From Mesostigma viride (taxonomy: Eukaryota; Streptophyta; Mesostigmatophyceae; Mesostigmatales; Mesostigmataceae), in the NCBI GenBank assembly GCA_009746045.1, contig RPFO01001800.1:12501-76500 (forward strand): a DNA stretch of 64,000 bases, given 5' to 3'. The translations under genes were made by a program, and so were the position numbers. Numbering within the stretch: the first letter of the stretch is position 1; each line of letters opens with the position of its first letter. Positions 46,024 through 58,392 of the stretch are shown here, piece after piece. The notes below the pieces were generated by a model. It was not told the DNA's origin and made no database searches. It saw only the letters and a program-made list of their open reading frames with translations.

Positions 46024-47000
46024 ACTGAGGAGGGGGGCAGCGCCGGGGGTGCGGCAACGAAGGTGGAGCGGGTGAAGCAGGAGGCGGGGGAGGCCAAGGC
46101 CGAGGAGGGGGGCAGTGCCGGGGGGGCGGCAGCAAAGGTGGAGCGTGTGAAACAGGAGGAGGCGGGGGAAGCCAAGGCCGAGGAGGGGGGCAACACCGGG
46201 GGGGGGGTAGGGAAGGTGGAGCGGGTGAAGCAAGATGTGGGGGAAGCCAAGGCCGAGGAGGGGGGCAGCAAAGGTGGAGCGGGTGAAGCAAGAGGCGGGG
46301 GAAGCCAAGGCCGAGGAGAGGGGCAGCGCCGGGGGTGCGGCAGCAAAGGTGGAGCGTGTGAAGCAGGAGGCGGGGGAAGCCAAGGCCGAGGAGAGGGGCA
46401 GCGCCGGGGGTGCGGCAGCAAAGGTGGAGCGTGTGAAGCAGGAGGAGGCGGGGGAAGCCAAGGCCGAGGAGGGGGCAGCGCCGGGGGGCGGCAGCAAAGG
46501 TGGAGCGGGTGAAGCAGGAGGCAGGGGAAGCCAAGGCCGAGGAGGGGGGCAGCGCCGGGGGTGCCGCAGCAAAGGTGGAGCGGGTGAAGCAGGAGGAGGT
46601 GGGCGAAGCCAAGGCCGAGGAGGGGGGCAGCGCCGGGATGGCGGTAGCGAAGGTGGAGCGGGTGAAGCAGGAGGCGGGGGAAGCCAAGGCCGAGGAGGGG
46701 GGGAACACCGGGGGGGGTAGTGAAGGTGGAGCGGGTGAAGCAGGAGGCGGGGGATGCCAAGGCCGAGGAGGGGGGCAGCGCCGGGGGTGCGGCAGCAAAG
46801 GTGGAGCGTCTGAAGCAGGAGGATGCGGGGGAAGCCAAGGCCGAGGAGGGGGGCAGCGCCGGGGGTGCGGCAGCAAAGGTGGAGCGTGTGAAGCAGGAGG
46901 AGGCGGGGGAAGCCAAGGCCGAGGAGGGGGCAGCGCCGGGGGGGCGGCAGCAAAGGTGGAGCGTGTGAAGCAGGAGGAGGCGGGGCAAGCCAAGGCCGAG
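46024..47000 (+). repeat. 75-81-bp coding minisatellite, left arm
   Basis: About a dozen units encoding KVERVKQE(A)GEAKAEEGG with a variable SAGGAA linker, roughly 25 residues each and strongly charged (Lys/Glu). Units vary by small in-frame and out-of-frame indels. The right arm of palindrome 2 has the same array (about 49680-50515) on the minus strand. The long Pro/Leu/Ser-rich frames on the other strand are artefacts. Confidence 0.9.
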
Positions 47001-48110
47001 GAGAGGGGCCGCGCCAGAGAGGCGGAAGCGAAGGTGGAGCGTGGGAAACATGAGAAGGCGGGGAAAGGCAAGGCCAAGGAGGGGGGCAAGACGAGAGGGA
47101 AGGCAGCGAAGGTGAAGCGTGGGAAGAAGGGGGAGTCAATTGTGGCGTGAAGTGATGAGGAGATCGAGGAGGAGAAAGTGAATAAGGCGGCGATCGATGA
47201 GGAGGAGTACGAGGAGGGTCAGTGTGTGAGGTGTCGAAAGGTTGATGTCACGTGTGCGAAGCATGGGAATTGGCCTCTAGTCCCAAACACACTCACCTTC
47301 AGGAACTACAAATCATGCTACCATGTGGACGCAGGAATAATGTTTATGTGGGCCATTTTGCTGTCTCTCCAGGTTCTTGCTTGGGTCGGGCTGTTCATGA
47401 TACATGGGAAAGCGCGTGGGAGCGCCCACCATGGTAAAGGATGCGAGGTGGGATGGCGGCTGTCAATGGTGTGTGTGTGGGAGCTATCCTTTGGGTGCAA
47501 CCAAGACAAGTTGGATGCTGCGAGGGATGCCCTACGAGAGGCGCTTGCAAGGGTAGAGGATGTGAAGCCAACGGGAGAAGGCAGCTCAGATGCAACGGTG
47601 AGCCTGTTGCTTGATCATGTGAACGGCTGCAACATACGGCAAGGCACCTGGAAGTGCCGTCCCAGTCAAGTCACCAATGAGCCGACCTTTTCGCTGATGG
47701 ACCAATCGTATCGCGCACCGAAGCTCACCCCACGCTGCTGGCCGTGACTCGTCCACCGCATCAAACAAGCGTGTGAGGAATCGCTGTGGGCACATCGGGC
47801 GCACGAACAGGATGGTGAGAGTTATCCTGCGCCACTGTGCTTCCAGACGCGCGAGTTCGCTGAGCTGCCGCGATACATGGCCTTCACAAACCTACACAAC
47901 TGGAAAAAGCTGCCATGTAGGCCGTACAAGGGAGCGGATGTGCCAGCATCCGTGATGCCAGTGAAGTTGAGGGTGGGTGGCGAGACGCACACCGTGTGGC
48001 TGGAGCTACGTGTGCTAATACAGTATTATTCTACGCGCCATTCCACGGCACTGCTACCCGCTGGCCGTAGTGCGGATGACGAGTGGAATGAGCACGACGG
48101 ATAGCGGCAA
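46024..48110 (+). pseudogene. zinc-cluster ORF with 25-residue Lys/Glu repeat (left palindrome arm)
   Basis: After the repeat region it reads KRGKKGESIVV-like, an acidic patch (SSDEEIEEE in the right arm) and a Cys cluster, CVRCRKVDVTCAKHG (C-x2-C-x6-C). It goes on through LDAARDALREALARVEDVKP, ESLWAHRAHEQDGESYPAPL, FAELPRYMAFTNLHNWKKLP and VKLRVGGETHTVWLELRVLI to a stop near 48104. There are in-frame stops (47150, 47747), so it is decayed or needs introns. C-x2-C-x6-C resembles fungal-type zinc clusters, but I do not recognise the family. Likely a transposon protein, since it is duplicated in the opposite arm. Confidence 0.4.
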
Positions 48111-50515
48111 CTGCCAACAATGGGGAAACATTGCAAAGGGTGCGGAGCGTGGGAAGGTTGAGCACGCTGCCCAAGTCATGGGGCAACCACATTGTGGCTG
48201 CGGGGTATCTCGTGTTCGAAAAATGAGGTTATCCCACGGGCCACCCCCCCCACTTTCCACGTTGGTCGGACGCTAGCTGAGTGTGGCTGTTTGCCCATTG
48301 TGGAGCTTCTTTGCGCCAGCTGTGGCGCCAGTTCCTCTCTCGCCGCTGTGGGGGGGGCAGGTCACAGCGGACTATCTGCATCGCTGTGCAGGCGAATGTG
48401 GGCGCAAAGAGCCGGCTCCACAATGGGCAAACAGCCACACTCAGCTAGCGTCCGACCAACGTGGAAAGTGGGGGGGGTGGCCCGTGGGATAACCTCATTT
48501 TTCGAACACGAGATACCCCGCAGCCACAATGTGGTTGCCCCATGACTTGGGCAGCGTGCTCAACCTTCCCACGCTCCGCACCCTTTGCAATGTTTCCCCA
48601 TTGTTGGCAGCTGCCGCTATCCCGTCGTGCTCATTCCACTCGTCATCCGCACTACGGCCAGCGGGTAGCAGTGCCGTGGAATGGCGCGTAGAATAATACT
48701 GTATTAGCACACGTAGCTCCAGCCACACGGTGTGCGTCTCGCCACCCACCCTCAACTTCACTGGCATCACGGATGCTGGCACATCCGCTCCCTTGTACGG
48801 CCTACATGGCAGCTTTTTCCAGTTGTGTAGGTTTGTGAAGGCCATGTATCGCGGCAGCTCAGCGAACTCGCGCGTCTGGAAGCACAGTGGCGCAGGATAA
48901 CTCTCACCATCCTGTTCGTGCGCCCGATGTGCCCACAGCGATTCCTCACACGCTTGTTTGATGCGGTGGACGAGTCACGGCCAGCAGCGTGGGGTGAGCT
49001 TCGGTGCGCGATACGATTGGTCCATCAGCGAAAAGGTCGGCTCATTGGTGACTTGACTGGGACGGCACTTCCAGGTGCCTTGCCGTATGTTGCAGCCGTT
49101 CACATGATCAAGCAACAGGCTCACCGTTGCATCTGAGCTGCCTTCTCCCGTTGGCTTCACATCCTCTACCCTTGCAAGCGCCTCTCGTAGGGCATTCCTC
49201 GCAGCATCCAACTTGTCTTGGTTGCACCCAAAGGATAGCTCCCACACACACACCATTGACAGCCGCCATCCCACCTCGCATCCTTTACCGTGGTTGGCGA
49301 TCCCACGCGCTTTCCCATGTATCATGAACAGCCCGACCCAAGTAAAAACCTGGAGAGACAACAAAATGGCCCACATAAACATTATTCCTGCGTCCACATG
49401 GTTGCATGATTTGTAGTTCCTGAAGGTGAGTGTGTTTGGGACTACAGGCCACGCGTGACATCAACCTTTCCACACCTCACACACTGACCCTCCTCGTACT
49501 CCTCATCGATCGCCGCCTCCTCCTCGATCTCCTCATCACTCGACACCACAATTGACTCCCCCTTCTTCCCACGCTTCACCTTCGTTGCCTTCCCTCTGGT
49601 CTTGCCCCCCTCCTTGGCCTTGCCTTTCCCCGCCTTCTCATGTTTCCCACGCTCCACCTTCGCTTCCGCCTCTCTGGCGCTGCCCCCCTCCTCGGCCTTG
49701 GCTTGCCCCGCCTCCTCCTGCTTCACACGCTCCACCTTTGCTGCCGCCCCCCCGGCGCTGCCCCCTCCTCGGCCTTGGCTTCCCCCGCCTCCTCCTGCTT
49801 CACACGCTCCACCTTTGCTGCCGCACCCCCGGCGCTGCCCCCCTCCTCGGCCTTGGCTTCCCCCGCATCCTCCTGCTTCAGACGCTCCACCTTTGCTGCC
49901 GCACCCCCGGCGCTGCCCCCCTCCTCGGCCTTGGCATCCCCCACCTCCTGCTTCACCCGCTCCACCTTCACTACCCCCCCCCGGTGTTCCCCCCCTCCTC
50001 GGCCTTGGCTTCCCCCGCCTCCTCCTGCTTCACCCGCTCCACCTTCGCTGCCGCACCCCCGGCCCTGCCCCCCTCCTCGGCCTTGGCTTCCCCCGCCTCC
50101 TGCTTCACCCGCTCCACCTTTGCTGCGGCACCCCCGGCGCTGCCCCCCTCCTCGGCCTTGGCTTCCCCCGCCTCTTGCTTCACCCGCTCCACCTTCACTA
50201 CCCCCCGGTGTTCCCCCCTCCTCGGCCTTGGCTTCCCCCTCCTCCTGCTTCACCCGCTCCAACTTCGTTGCCGCACCCCTGGCGCTGCCCCCCTCCTCGG
50301 CCTTGGCTTCCCCCGCCTCCTACTTCACCCGCCCCACCTTTGCTGCCGCCCCACCGGTGTCGCCCCCCTCCTTGGCCTTGGCTTCCCCCGCCTCTTGCTT
50401 CACCCGCTCCACCTTTGCTGCCGCCCCCCCGGTGTTGCCCCCCTCCTCGGCCTTGGCTTCCCCGCCTCCTCTTGCTTGACCCGCTCCACCTTTGTTGCCA
50501 CACCCCCAGTGTTGC
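46030..50515. repeat. palindrome 2: arms over 2 kb, 108-bp spacer
   Basis: Left arm about 46030-48306 and right arm 48415 to about 50515 are inverted copies centred on 48360. The inner 900 bases are nearly identical: the 60-codon frames at 47773-47955 and 48949-48767 translate to the same protein. The outer parts differ by repeat number. Inner arm ends read CTGTTTGCCCATTGTGGAGC and its complement. Confidence 0.85.
48545..50515 (-). pseudogene. zinc-cluster ORF, right palindrome arm copy
   Basis: Mirror copy of the left-arm ORF: Lys/Glu repeats, KRGKKGESIVVSSDEEIEEE, then CVRCGKVDV. Differences include a changed end of the Cys cluster (DVTRGL then stop) and in-frame stops, so it is not intact either. 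The stretch VKLRVGGETHTVWLELRVLI is unchanged between arms. Confidence 0.4.
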
Positions 50516-50835
50516 CCCCCACCTCGGCCTGCCTTGTCCCCATCAATGTACGTTTGTGTCAATGTACTTGCTTGGTGCCCCGCTAGAATGCCCCCCTAAC
50601 CGGCCTGGTGCCCCAGTGCATCCGATGTACCGACGACACCGTGCACAATTACGGCTCACAAGGCAAATAACATGCCGAAGGAACGCATCCGCCACCGTGA
50701 ACATCAGTAAGACAATAACGGATGTTGCAATGTTGCTGGAGGGAGGTCAATGGACCGCACCCGTACGTACAAGGGGCAATTATTGATGCGTCATACCCTA
50801 AACAAGAAGAAACTGTGGCACAACTAACCTTGCCA

Positions 50836-51321
50836 TCAACATGGACGGAGGTAGTTGGAGACCAATTGCAGCGCGGCATTCGCAAGGGCACAGGCTGTGT
50901 TGTTCAGCAGGTCCACCGTTGGACTGCCCGATGCCGAGTTTCCTTCCTTACACAAACTCTCCACAAGCGTGATTGTGGCGTCCTTGGCTGCCAACTGCGG
51001 CAATGAGGCCAGTGCTCGCTTAAGCAGGAACTGGGCAATCGCAATCACGGTGGGCCCTTGCACGATTTCCAGGCCTCCACATGCTTGCCCCGCATGTGCC
51101 TTCCCCACGTGTGCATCCACCGCAAATGACGTGCTTGCTCGCAGCTCCTCTAGGCCGCTGGCTTCGTTGCCATGTTCCTCCACCCGTTGCCTCTTGCATC
51201 TGAGCTGTTCCTCGCGCTTCTCCGCAGCCTCTCTTTTCCTCTCTTCCTCTCTCTTTTCTGCATCCGTTCGTGCCCTGCTCCAGTTATAGATGTGCCTGCT
51301 TAGGCGTGAAATCTGCATCAC
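50836..51321 (-). CDS. coiled-coil ORF of unknown function
   Basis: A 161-codon minus-strand frame. Residues 17-55 are strongly charged and helical (DAEKREEERKREAAEKREEQ), and the rest is Ala/Leu-rich and helical (AIAQFLLKRALASLPQLAAK). An acceptor-like GATGCAG before ISRLSRHIYNW suggests it may be an exon starting near 51316. It lies 320 bases outside palindrome 2 and has similar base composition, so it may belong to the same mobile unit. Family not recognised. Confidence 0.4.
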   Translation of the reverse strand: MMQISRLSRHIYNWSRARTDAEKREEERKREAAEKREEQLRCKRQRVEEHGNEASGLEELRASTSFAVDAHVGKAHAGQACGGLEIVQGPTVIAIAQFLLKRALASLPQLAAKDATITLVESLCKEGNSASGSPTVDLLNNTACALANAALQLVSNYLRPC

Positions 51322-54300
51322 AGAGATTGGACGATATACACCTCAAAGGAAAGCCAACCAAGCAGCAACATCACCAACCATGTAGCGGGAGGGTCAGTGC
51401 ACGGGCTAGCAACATAACTGCCTTAGTAGTCAAGATTGTACTCCTACCATACACATTAGGGAAGACTGCTGGCATGGCAGCCTGCATCACAGCAACTAAA
51501 ATAAGAGATTGACTCACCGCTAGTCTTCCCTGAAGCCGACTGGTCACAACTCCACTGCGGCGTGTTTTTACAACTTTAATGCTCAGACTTCCACAGCGTG
51601 GGATTTTGTAGCTGCCATTTTCTCAATTCATGTAGCATATATTTTGCCCCCGCCTCACGCTGCCATGGGTCGCCATGTACGTCAAACTTTGCTGATGCTT
51701 CATAGAAGTCAAGCGGTTGTTTGCATTCCCTCACCTGTATTCAACGGCAACGCCAAAACGGAATGCCAACGCATGCGGAGCGGGGGAACAAGTGAGAAAT
51801 CAACTCATGGTGAACCGGCAGATGCAGAGGTAGACACGACAATGCACTGGTGGGTGCATGGCAACACAACGGTCCGAGACCCGCGAAAAACGGATTTCTG
51901 ATTCCGTCACCAAATTTGCGCGAGATCCCGAAAATCTGGTGTGCGGGGTGGTGCCGACGAGGCCAAAAGTCACGCAGCACCCATGGCGGCCGTGAAAATC
52001 CTAGTGGCGGTTTTGAGAACACATTAAGGAAAGCGAATGCATTTTAAGTCGTCATAACTCATCTACTTCACATGCATACTTTTTTATCCTCAAGAAATTG
52101 GCCCATTTTCCCGGGGAAACAGGAAATAGGCGGGCAATTTCGCGGGCTCGGGTCAGGTCCGCTGCATTTTTCAGCGGACCCCCGAAAAGTCGCACCGGAA
52201 ACTTATCGAATATGGCGATGAGTTAGCTCGAGGTAAGCCGCTTGCACGATTCTGTGACTAATTCAAAATTTTTTGACCGAAAAACTTTTTGTTAAGATGA
52301 TTGCCATTGTAAATGCCGCGCTACCGCAGCAATTGGAGGTGCCAGGAGGTTGCGTGCGGGGCTGATAATGGCAACGCACGTAAAAATATGCCACTTCTTT
52401 GTTTCTTTCATTTTTGTCATCCCATTTGCGCAGGGCGCTTAAATACCTTCTAGAGCGAAGCCCAGCCTGATTTTTCGCTGGCTCTGTAGTGTACACCTGC
52501 GCGCATCACTGAATATCACAGCTGCGATCGTTGCGGAATGAGGCATGAATACGCCTTGCACTGGTTGAGTCGACGCTGTTTACTGGAACCTGGCTTTTCT
52601 GCATCCCGATTGTAGGTAAGTGAAGCCAGCCCCGATTGCCATCCAGATTTTCTGCCTGACTCTTTCCCCGAGCCTCGTGAAAGTGCCTCGTTCATGTTAC
52701 GGTGGACGCCTCGTCAAGCATCGCTGCTAGAGAGGGAGACGTAAGCCATGGCCAGCCTCCGCAAACAGCGTGATGTGCGCCTGTTCATGATTCCAAGGGA
52801 AAGTCATGGCGTAGGATGATGCTGAGCCTGAAGACAACAAGCAGAAGGTACGTGTCCTCCAGTCAACATTCAGCATAGGTGTTGATTTTCAACCCTGAAG
52901 TTTATCCAGCCTTAACAGGACATATATATAACACGCTGCTGGGGCTTCACTGTTGTAGCGGAATGTTGGTAAGTATTTAAACCTCTATCCTTGGTCAGAT
53001 CATAATGCACCATGTTTATCGATGATTGGCGGCGTGTTGTAAACTGGGGCTGGGAGGCACGAAGAAACCAGCTGCGGGCACCCCAGGTATGTGAATTTTG
53101 GTATGCTGTTCCTGCCTTGGGAAACAAAGGATTCATTTCCCTTGTTTATTCAGATATGTTGAAGCAGGCTGAGCCAAATACTATACATGGAAGGGGGCTA
53201 TTTTGTCTTTGATATGGTTGCCGCCTATGATTAACATATTAATGCGGGCACAACAGAGTGCACTATGGGCATATAGGATTGCATGAGAGGCATGAATCTC
53301 ACCAGGACACCTTCTACGGGCTCACAACAACATCACAATAACGATCACCACGAGTGCTTGCTGCCACACTACTGCCGCGGCACTCCCCACCATGGCCAAC
53401 ACACCTACCACTGATACGCCTTTGTTAGCACTGCCACGATTGCCTAGCATTACCAACATCCGTGTTGTTAGCACGGAGGGATCACCAGGTGCATCATGTG
53501 CATATAACCATGTGACAGTTATTGTAGAATCCCACCAGCAGAAACGTCTACCACCATTACTCTCGCCTGTTGGTGTAAATGCTGGCAGTGTCCCAATAAC
53601 TCAGTATGGAATCTGCCATAAATGAGAATGCCAGGCCCTGGACCACTGCTGCCACAATCTGCCATATTGACTTTGCCCATCGCAGCCTTGATCATGATTG
53701 CAGCCACTAGTACCTGCCCCTCTTCATCCTTTCTATTATAACACCAGAACATGGGGCCACATTTGGCAGCATCGCCAGCTGATGTAGCTGGCACCTGGCA
53801 CAACAGCAAATGCAAGTAGTATTAAAGAAGGCAACCTACTGCTCACCATTGCTATCCATCACTGCCACGATCAATCCGTTACTACCACTTGCCAGAATGT
53901 CATGACCTGGTATGTTGCCACGGAAATCTGAATGGAGGGCTTTCACCACAAGCCCACCCCCATGTGTTGCTTCGCACACCAATGTTGGCTACACCCTGCC
54001 ACCTGCCACATGAATTTTTCTTCCATCATGCAGCAGTAGCACCACAACCTCAATGCTAGACCAAAACATCTATTTGCATGACCGATAGCCTTCATGATCG
54101 CTGCCACTGTCCATACTACTGCCATCTGCATTACTTTCTACCATATGTGCCACTCTCTTCTGCATCACTACTAGGTCCCACTACTGCTGCCGAATCTGCC
54201 TGCTGCCAGCACCTTCGCTGGCATCAGCTCATGGCATGCCCATGGCCACATCCTCCATCTGCCGTGCATAGCCCACGCTTCACTAGGCATTGTTAGGCCA

Positions 54301-54699
54301 GGTTGTGATGAACAACACATTAAACTATGCCCATGATACCTTTAGAAAATTGTTTGGCATGAGAGCTAGCTGCCGCTAGGTAATGTGCTAAAGATGTTAG
54401 GTAGCATCTGCAAGCCAACAGTGTGCAGCCATGCGAGCCACCATTTGACTTGCCAACTAGTTGCTCTCTCTTATACTCAACACGCCCCACCATTGCAATG
54501 TTGGTAGTTCCAACTATTAATGCATGTCCATGATGAAGTGCATGCCACATGGGTGGAGATAAACCAAGTTGGAGTTCAACCGTACCTCAACTTGTATTTT
54601 TATGCCAGGGTATGAACTTGTAAGGAAATCCACAAAGTTGTCTGCTGCCACTTCTCACTGTAATACGCCCTCATCTGTGGTGCGACTGAGGTAATACTT
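51322..54699. other. 3.4-kb stretch without a recognised gene
   Basis: Short frames only. One exon-like piece, 53012-53086 (MFIDDWRRVVNWGWEARRNQ), starts at an ATG and ends at CAG|GTATGTG, but has no partner exon. 53300-54600 is rich in CTGCCAC phrases on a low-complexity background. Confidence 0.35.
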
Positions 54700-55290
54700 G
54701 GCAATCATGTTCAGCATGCTCCATTGAAATTGCATGCAAATTTTCAGATCTGTCTGAACTCACTTGCGCTGCCTGTGGTGCATTATATATCCAAAATTAG
54801 CGCGAGAGTGACACTTGACAGCAGAATATTGTAGTTAGTTGGTGTTCAATCAGGGTGCAACTTTGCAGCCAGCCTGCAGATGTTGCAAGTAATGTGTTTG
54901 CTTATGTCCAGGTTAATCTGAGCTCATTTGCATTGTTTAGTGCATTTAATGATCCATGAAATGCTCCAAATGGCCGTATATGTGACGGTTGACAGCATAA
55001 TTTCTGGCCATCCCGTCTCTGTCAGGGGTGCAACTTGGTACTTGAGCTGAATATAATATGTTTAATGTGTCTGCCCATTTCCAGGTCAAACCGACGTTAA
55101 TTGTGTTGTGTGTGGAAATAAATATGAATAAAACTGGCATTTTTGGCGTTTTTTATGCTTTTGGACGTCACCGTTCAGTGAGCACCAGGTGGCCAACCAA
55201 GGTGCAACTTGGCACAGTAAAACTAGGTATCCTAAGGAAGCTTGCCACTAAGTTTGACCATCATCTGAATATTACTGCAGCTAGGAGGAA
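54700..55290. repeat. diverged satellite of about 173 bp, 3 copies
   Basis: The block GGTGCAACTT recurs at 54854, 55027 and 55201, preceded by GTGACxxTTGACAG-like text about 45 bases earlier. Copies are well diverged. Confidence 0.6.
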
Positions 55291-55409
55291 TTAGATATTC
55301 CTTTTTTGGCACTTTCAGACCGTTGTGAACTATGTGTACACTCGGTACGAAGTACATTTATGCGTGCTGGAGTACATTCTTAATGGCTGGTAGGGTAACT
55401 ACCGCGGAG

Positions 55410-56370
55410 TCTGCATCCAGAGCGCCGCACTCAAGTTGTTCATGCGCAAGATCCTCAACCGCCTCCGTTCTGCTCTCGACCGCCACCTTGGGGAGAGAAT
55501 GGGCTTTTTTCCTGGGCGCAACACCGTCATGGCCATCTTCGCCGCGCCCCCCCTCTTCGAGTTAAATCGCTCTCCTGCAACCTGGTGAGTTTCTCGCCAT
55601 CCTGATCTTCGTCGACTTCATCAAGGCTTTTGATTGTGTCCTCTGGGCCGCTCTATGGGCTGTCCTTGCTCGCGCTCGCGTCCCCACTCCCCTGATTACC
55701 GTCATCCGCACGATGTATGAGGGGTCGACCACTTCGGTGCGCACTCAACACGGCTTTACCCCGCCAATGATGGCCACTGCAGACCGGCGTCTAGCAGGGT
55801 TGCATCCTGTCGCCGTACCTCGGTTTATTATTGTAGTGGATTATGTTATGCACCAGGCACGTGCCCGCTTTGCTAGCATTGCAGGCCGTGCCCCTGACCT
55901 AGTGATCACGAACGAGCTTGGGGAAGGCCCGGGGCCGACTTACAAGCAGAATTTGCTAGCTGACCTCATTCATGCCGACGACATCACGCTCATCGAAAAG
56001 CCGGACTCTGCCCAACTTTGGATGGACTGCCTGGCGCTCGAGGCTCGGGTGGTTGGTCTAGACATCAGCCCCACAACGGAGGCCATGGCTCTCGGCATGG
56101 CAGGGCCCCGGCCCGCCCACACTCCGCCTCTTAGACGAAACCGAGGTCAACTACCCTATGCTTCAGGCCGCTGCAAGCTGCTCGGCAGTTAGCTTCCCGG
56201 CTGCGACGACACGGATCAGCATGGCGTGGGCGCAACTCCATGACCACCGCCGCTGGTGGAGCAACCCGCCCTACCCCGGATCGTCAAGCGTGACCTCTTC
56301 AAGGTCGTCATTCTGACGATCCTGACCTACGGCGCCGAGACCTGGACACTGACGCAGGAGGACTTATGCT
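55410..56370 (+). pseudogene. RTE-like LINE reverse transcriptase relic
   Basis: Fragments in order: LFMRKILNRLRSALDRHLGE, FVDFIKAFDCVLW (RT motif A, D-F-x-K-A-F-D), LITVIRTMYEGSTTSVRT, LIHADDITLI (motif C, ADD), then KRDLFKVVILTILTYGAETW with TLTQE. The final Y-G-(A/S)-E-T-W-T-L-T is a signature of RTE/L1-type elements after the RT domain. Frameshifts at about 55560, 56180 and elsewhere and stops show it is dead. It is a different clade from the LINE at 7090. The sequence breaks at about 56368 into the LINE 3'-end repeat. Confidence 0.75.
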
Positions 56371-58015
56371 CACGTGACGCAGTCACGTGTCTATCAATTA
56401 ATTAAATAATTAATTAGCAACAAGGATTTGTGCACAGATTTACCCCTTGTTACCGACACGTACGGTCAAGTGAGACAATATTCGCAATAAGCACAAGAGC
56501 CTGCTGGGCCTGTCTGGGCACCTGGCCCGGCAGAGGTCAGTGGACACATCAGATAGGCTAGCTGGCACCAAAACCGCTCATCCAGGATGCAATTTATAGT
56601 TGTCTTCATCTGGACCCCCCCTGGCAGAGCACACCTAGGCTGCGATCCGTGGACTTTCAGAAATAGTCTCCATAGCTGAAGACATGTCACATGTGCTACC
56701 CCCAGGGCAACAGGCTCGTGCCCGGCGACATGGACTTATCCCTCATCTGGGATCGAGCAGATGATCCACAAACAGCGATTGCCACACCCGACTCAAATGA
56801 TAATCAGTCACCCGTGCATGTCCCGGTGGGGAGCCGCGTGTCATCAAGCACCCTGATGGTATATGTGTCGGCGACCTCAAATCGACGGGGTCTATCTAAC
56901 TTTATATATATTACTCTGGGCGTTTGCTTTGGTTTGAGTGATTTCACTCTGCTGTAAGTAATTATATTTTTAAAATATATATTACTCTATTTAACGTTAC
57001 ATGGAGGCAGATGGTACGCAAGGATAGATGGCAAGTAGTGATGAAGGAGACCACCCCCAAGTCTGTGGGGGCTCCGCGTGTGACGTTGGACCGCGTATGG
57101 CATTCATAGCGATTCGGGCCGTGGTGCCCACAACCCTGTAACTAGGACCTAGATAGCTCGCATCATCCATTCCATCCCATGTTCCCCTCCCACTGAGGAC
57201 TTATGCTCACGGCACGCAGTCACGTGTCTATGAATTAATTAATTAATTATTAACTAATTAATTAATTAATATCCCAACGTTTTGCACCCTCCCTCCTTCT
57301 GGTTGTGTATAGGGGTTGAAGGTTCCTTTATTGGTACCCACGTGACGCAGTCTGCATGCTTTTAATTTAATATAATTTAATATCCCGATAATTGGCACTA
57401 AGTAGATAGACCGTTCTTCGATCTCCATCGCCATCCATATCCCACCGGCCCTACTCGATCATGCAGGAGTTATGCCCGTGTGACCAGTCACCTGTAATAA
57501 ATAAAATAGTGATTGTTTCGAAACAGTGGGCACTGCCAGCTGCAAATTCACGTGTTTTATAAATTTGACCTTCATTAAGAATCCTTAATTGGGAATAGAT
57601 CTTGTAAATCAATGAGATAATTGTATAGAACAACAAAAATTCATCCCTGACATGGTCTTCATGACTAGAGCTTGTGGCTCATCAACGGCAATGCCGTTGT
57701 TCACGTGGCATCGTGCAATGTCGTTTCTTATTGATGAAGGATCATTCAAGCATGGTGGAAACGCACTACCATTGTTGTGCAGTTGTCGGTACATCTCCGT
57801 TGCTCAATAGCTTCCTTGATAAACGCACGGCACGCCGCCTTAGCCGACTTGCTTTCCTGGCACACAAGACCAAAAGATGGGACTCAAAAGCACATGGCGT
57901 ATCCTTCGCATGTTATTGATACATTTATTGATTTACACGTAACAGCATCACGCGGGCATAAGTCCTCAGGGAAATGAATATGGGATGGGGTGGAGGGTGT
58001 AGCTATCTAGTTCCT
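56368..58015. repeat. cluster of LINE 3'-end-like repeats
   Basis: At least three copies of a block reading GAGGACTTATGCTCACG...GCAGTCACGTGT followed by (TTAA)n/(AATT)n. They lie at 56368-56415 (+), 57001-57250 (+, longer, matching 6600-6850) and 57920-58015 (minus, with TAAGTCCTCAGGGAAATGAA). 57285-57365 is an inverted match of 6247-6330. Nothing coding is recognised between them. Confidence 0.65.
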
Positions 58016-58392
58016 AGCTATCTAGTTCCATGCATAAACCCGCATAGAGAAACAGGAATCTATCCATAAGGCAGATAAGTAGCTGCCTCCATCTCGCGTT
58101 TTGACAAACACATACCAACTGCCAAATACGCCACAGTCCAGACCACCACCCAACCGAAAGGCCATGCCCATGCCTTCCCATCCCACCATTTGATAACAAG
58201 CCACATAGGCAATCAACCAACCTTGGAGGCTTTAGCGACCGTACCGCAACCTTCAACCTACCAGTTTGTCCTTGACGCCCCTTGCATGATGACAGAGTGG
58301 GCAGCAAACCTTGGGAGCGTAAGGGAACACGTCAACGGCTGGATAACAAGCCCTTACATTAGACCCACCACTGAGAGAACCCCAGAACTAAC

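Noticed and set aside
45603-47139. Very long Pro/Leu/Ser/Ala-rich minus-strand frames (over 400 codons)
   Set aside because: Antisense of the Lys/Glu-repeat minisatellite. The plus-strand reading gives the charged repeat followed by a zinc cluster, which is more protein-like.
49552-50786. Similar Pro/Leu-rich plus-strand frames (over 300 codons)
   Set aside because: Same artefact in the right arm of the palindrome.
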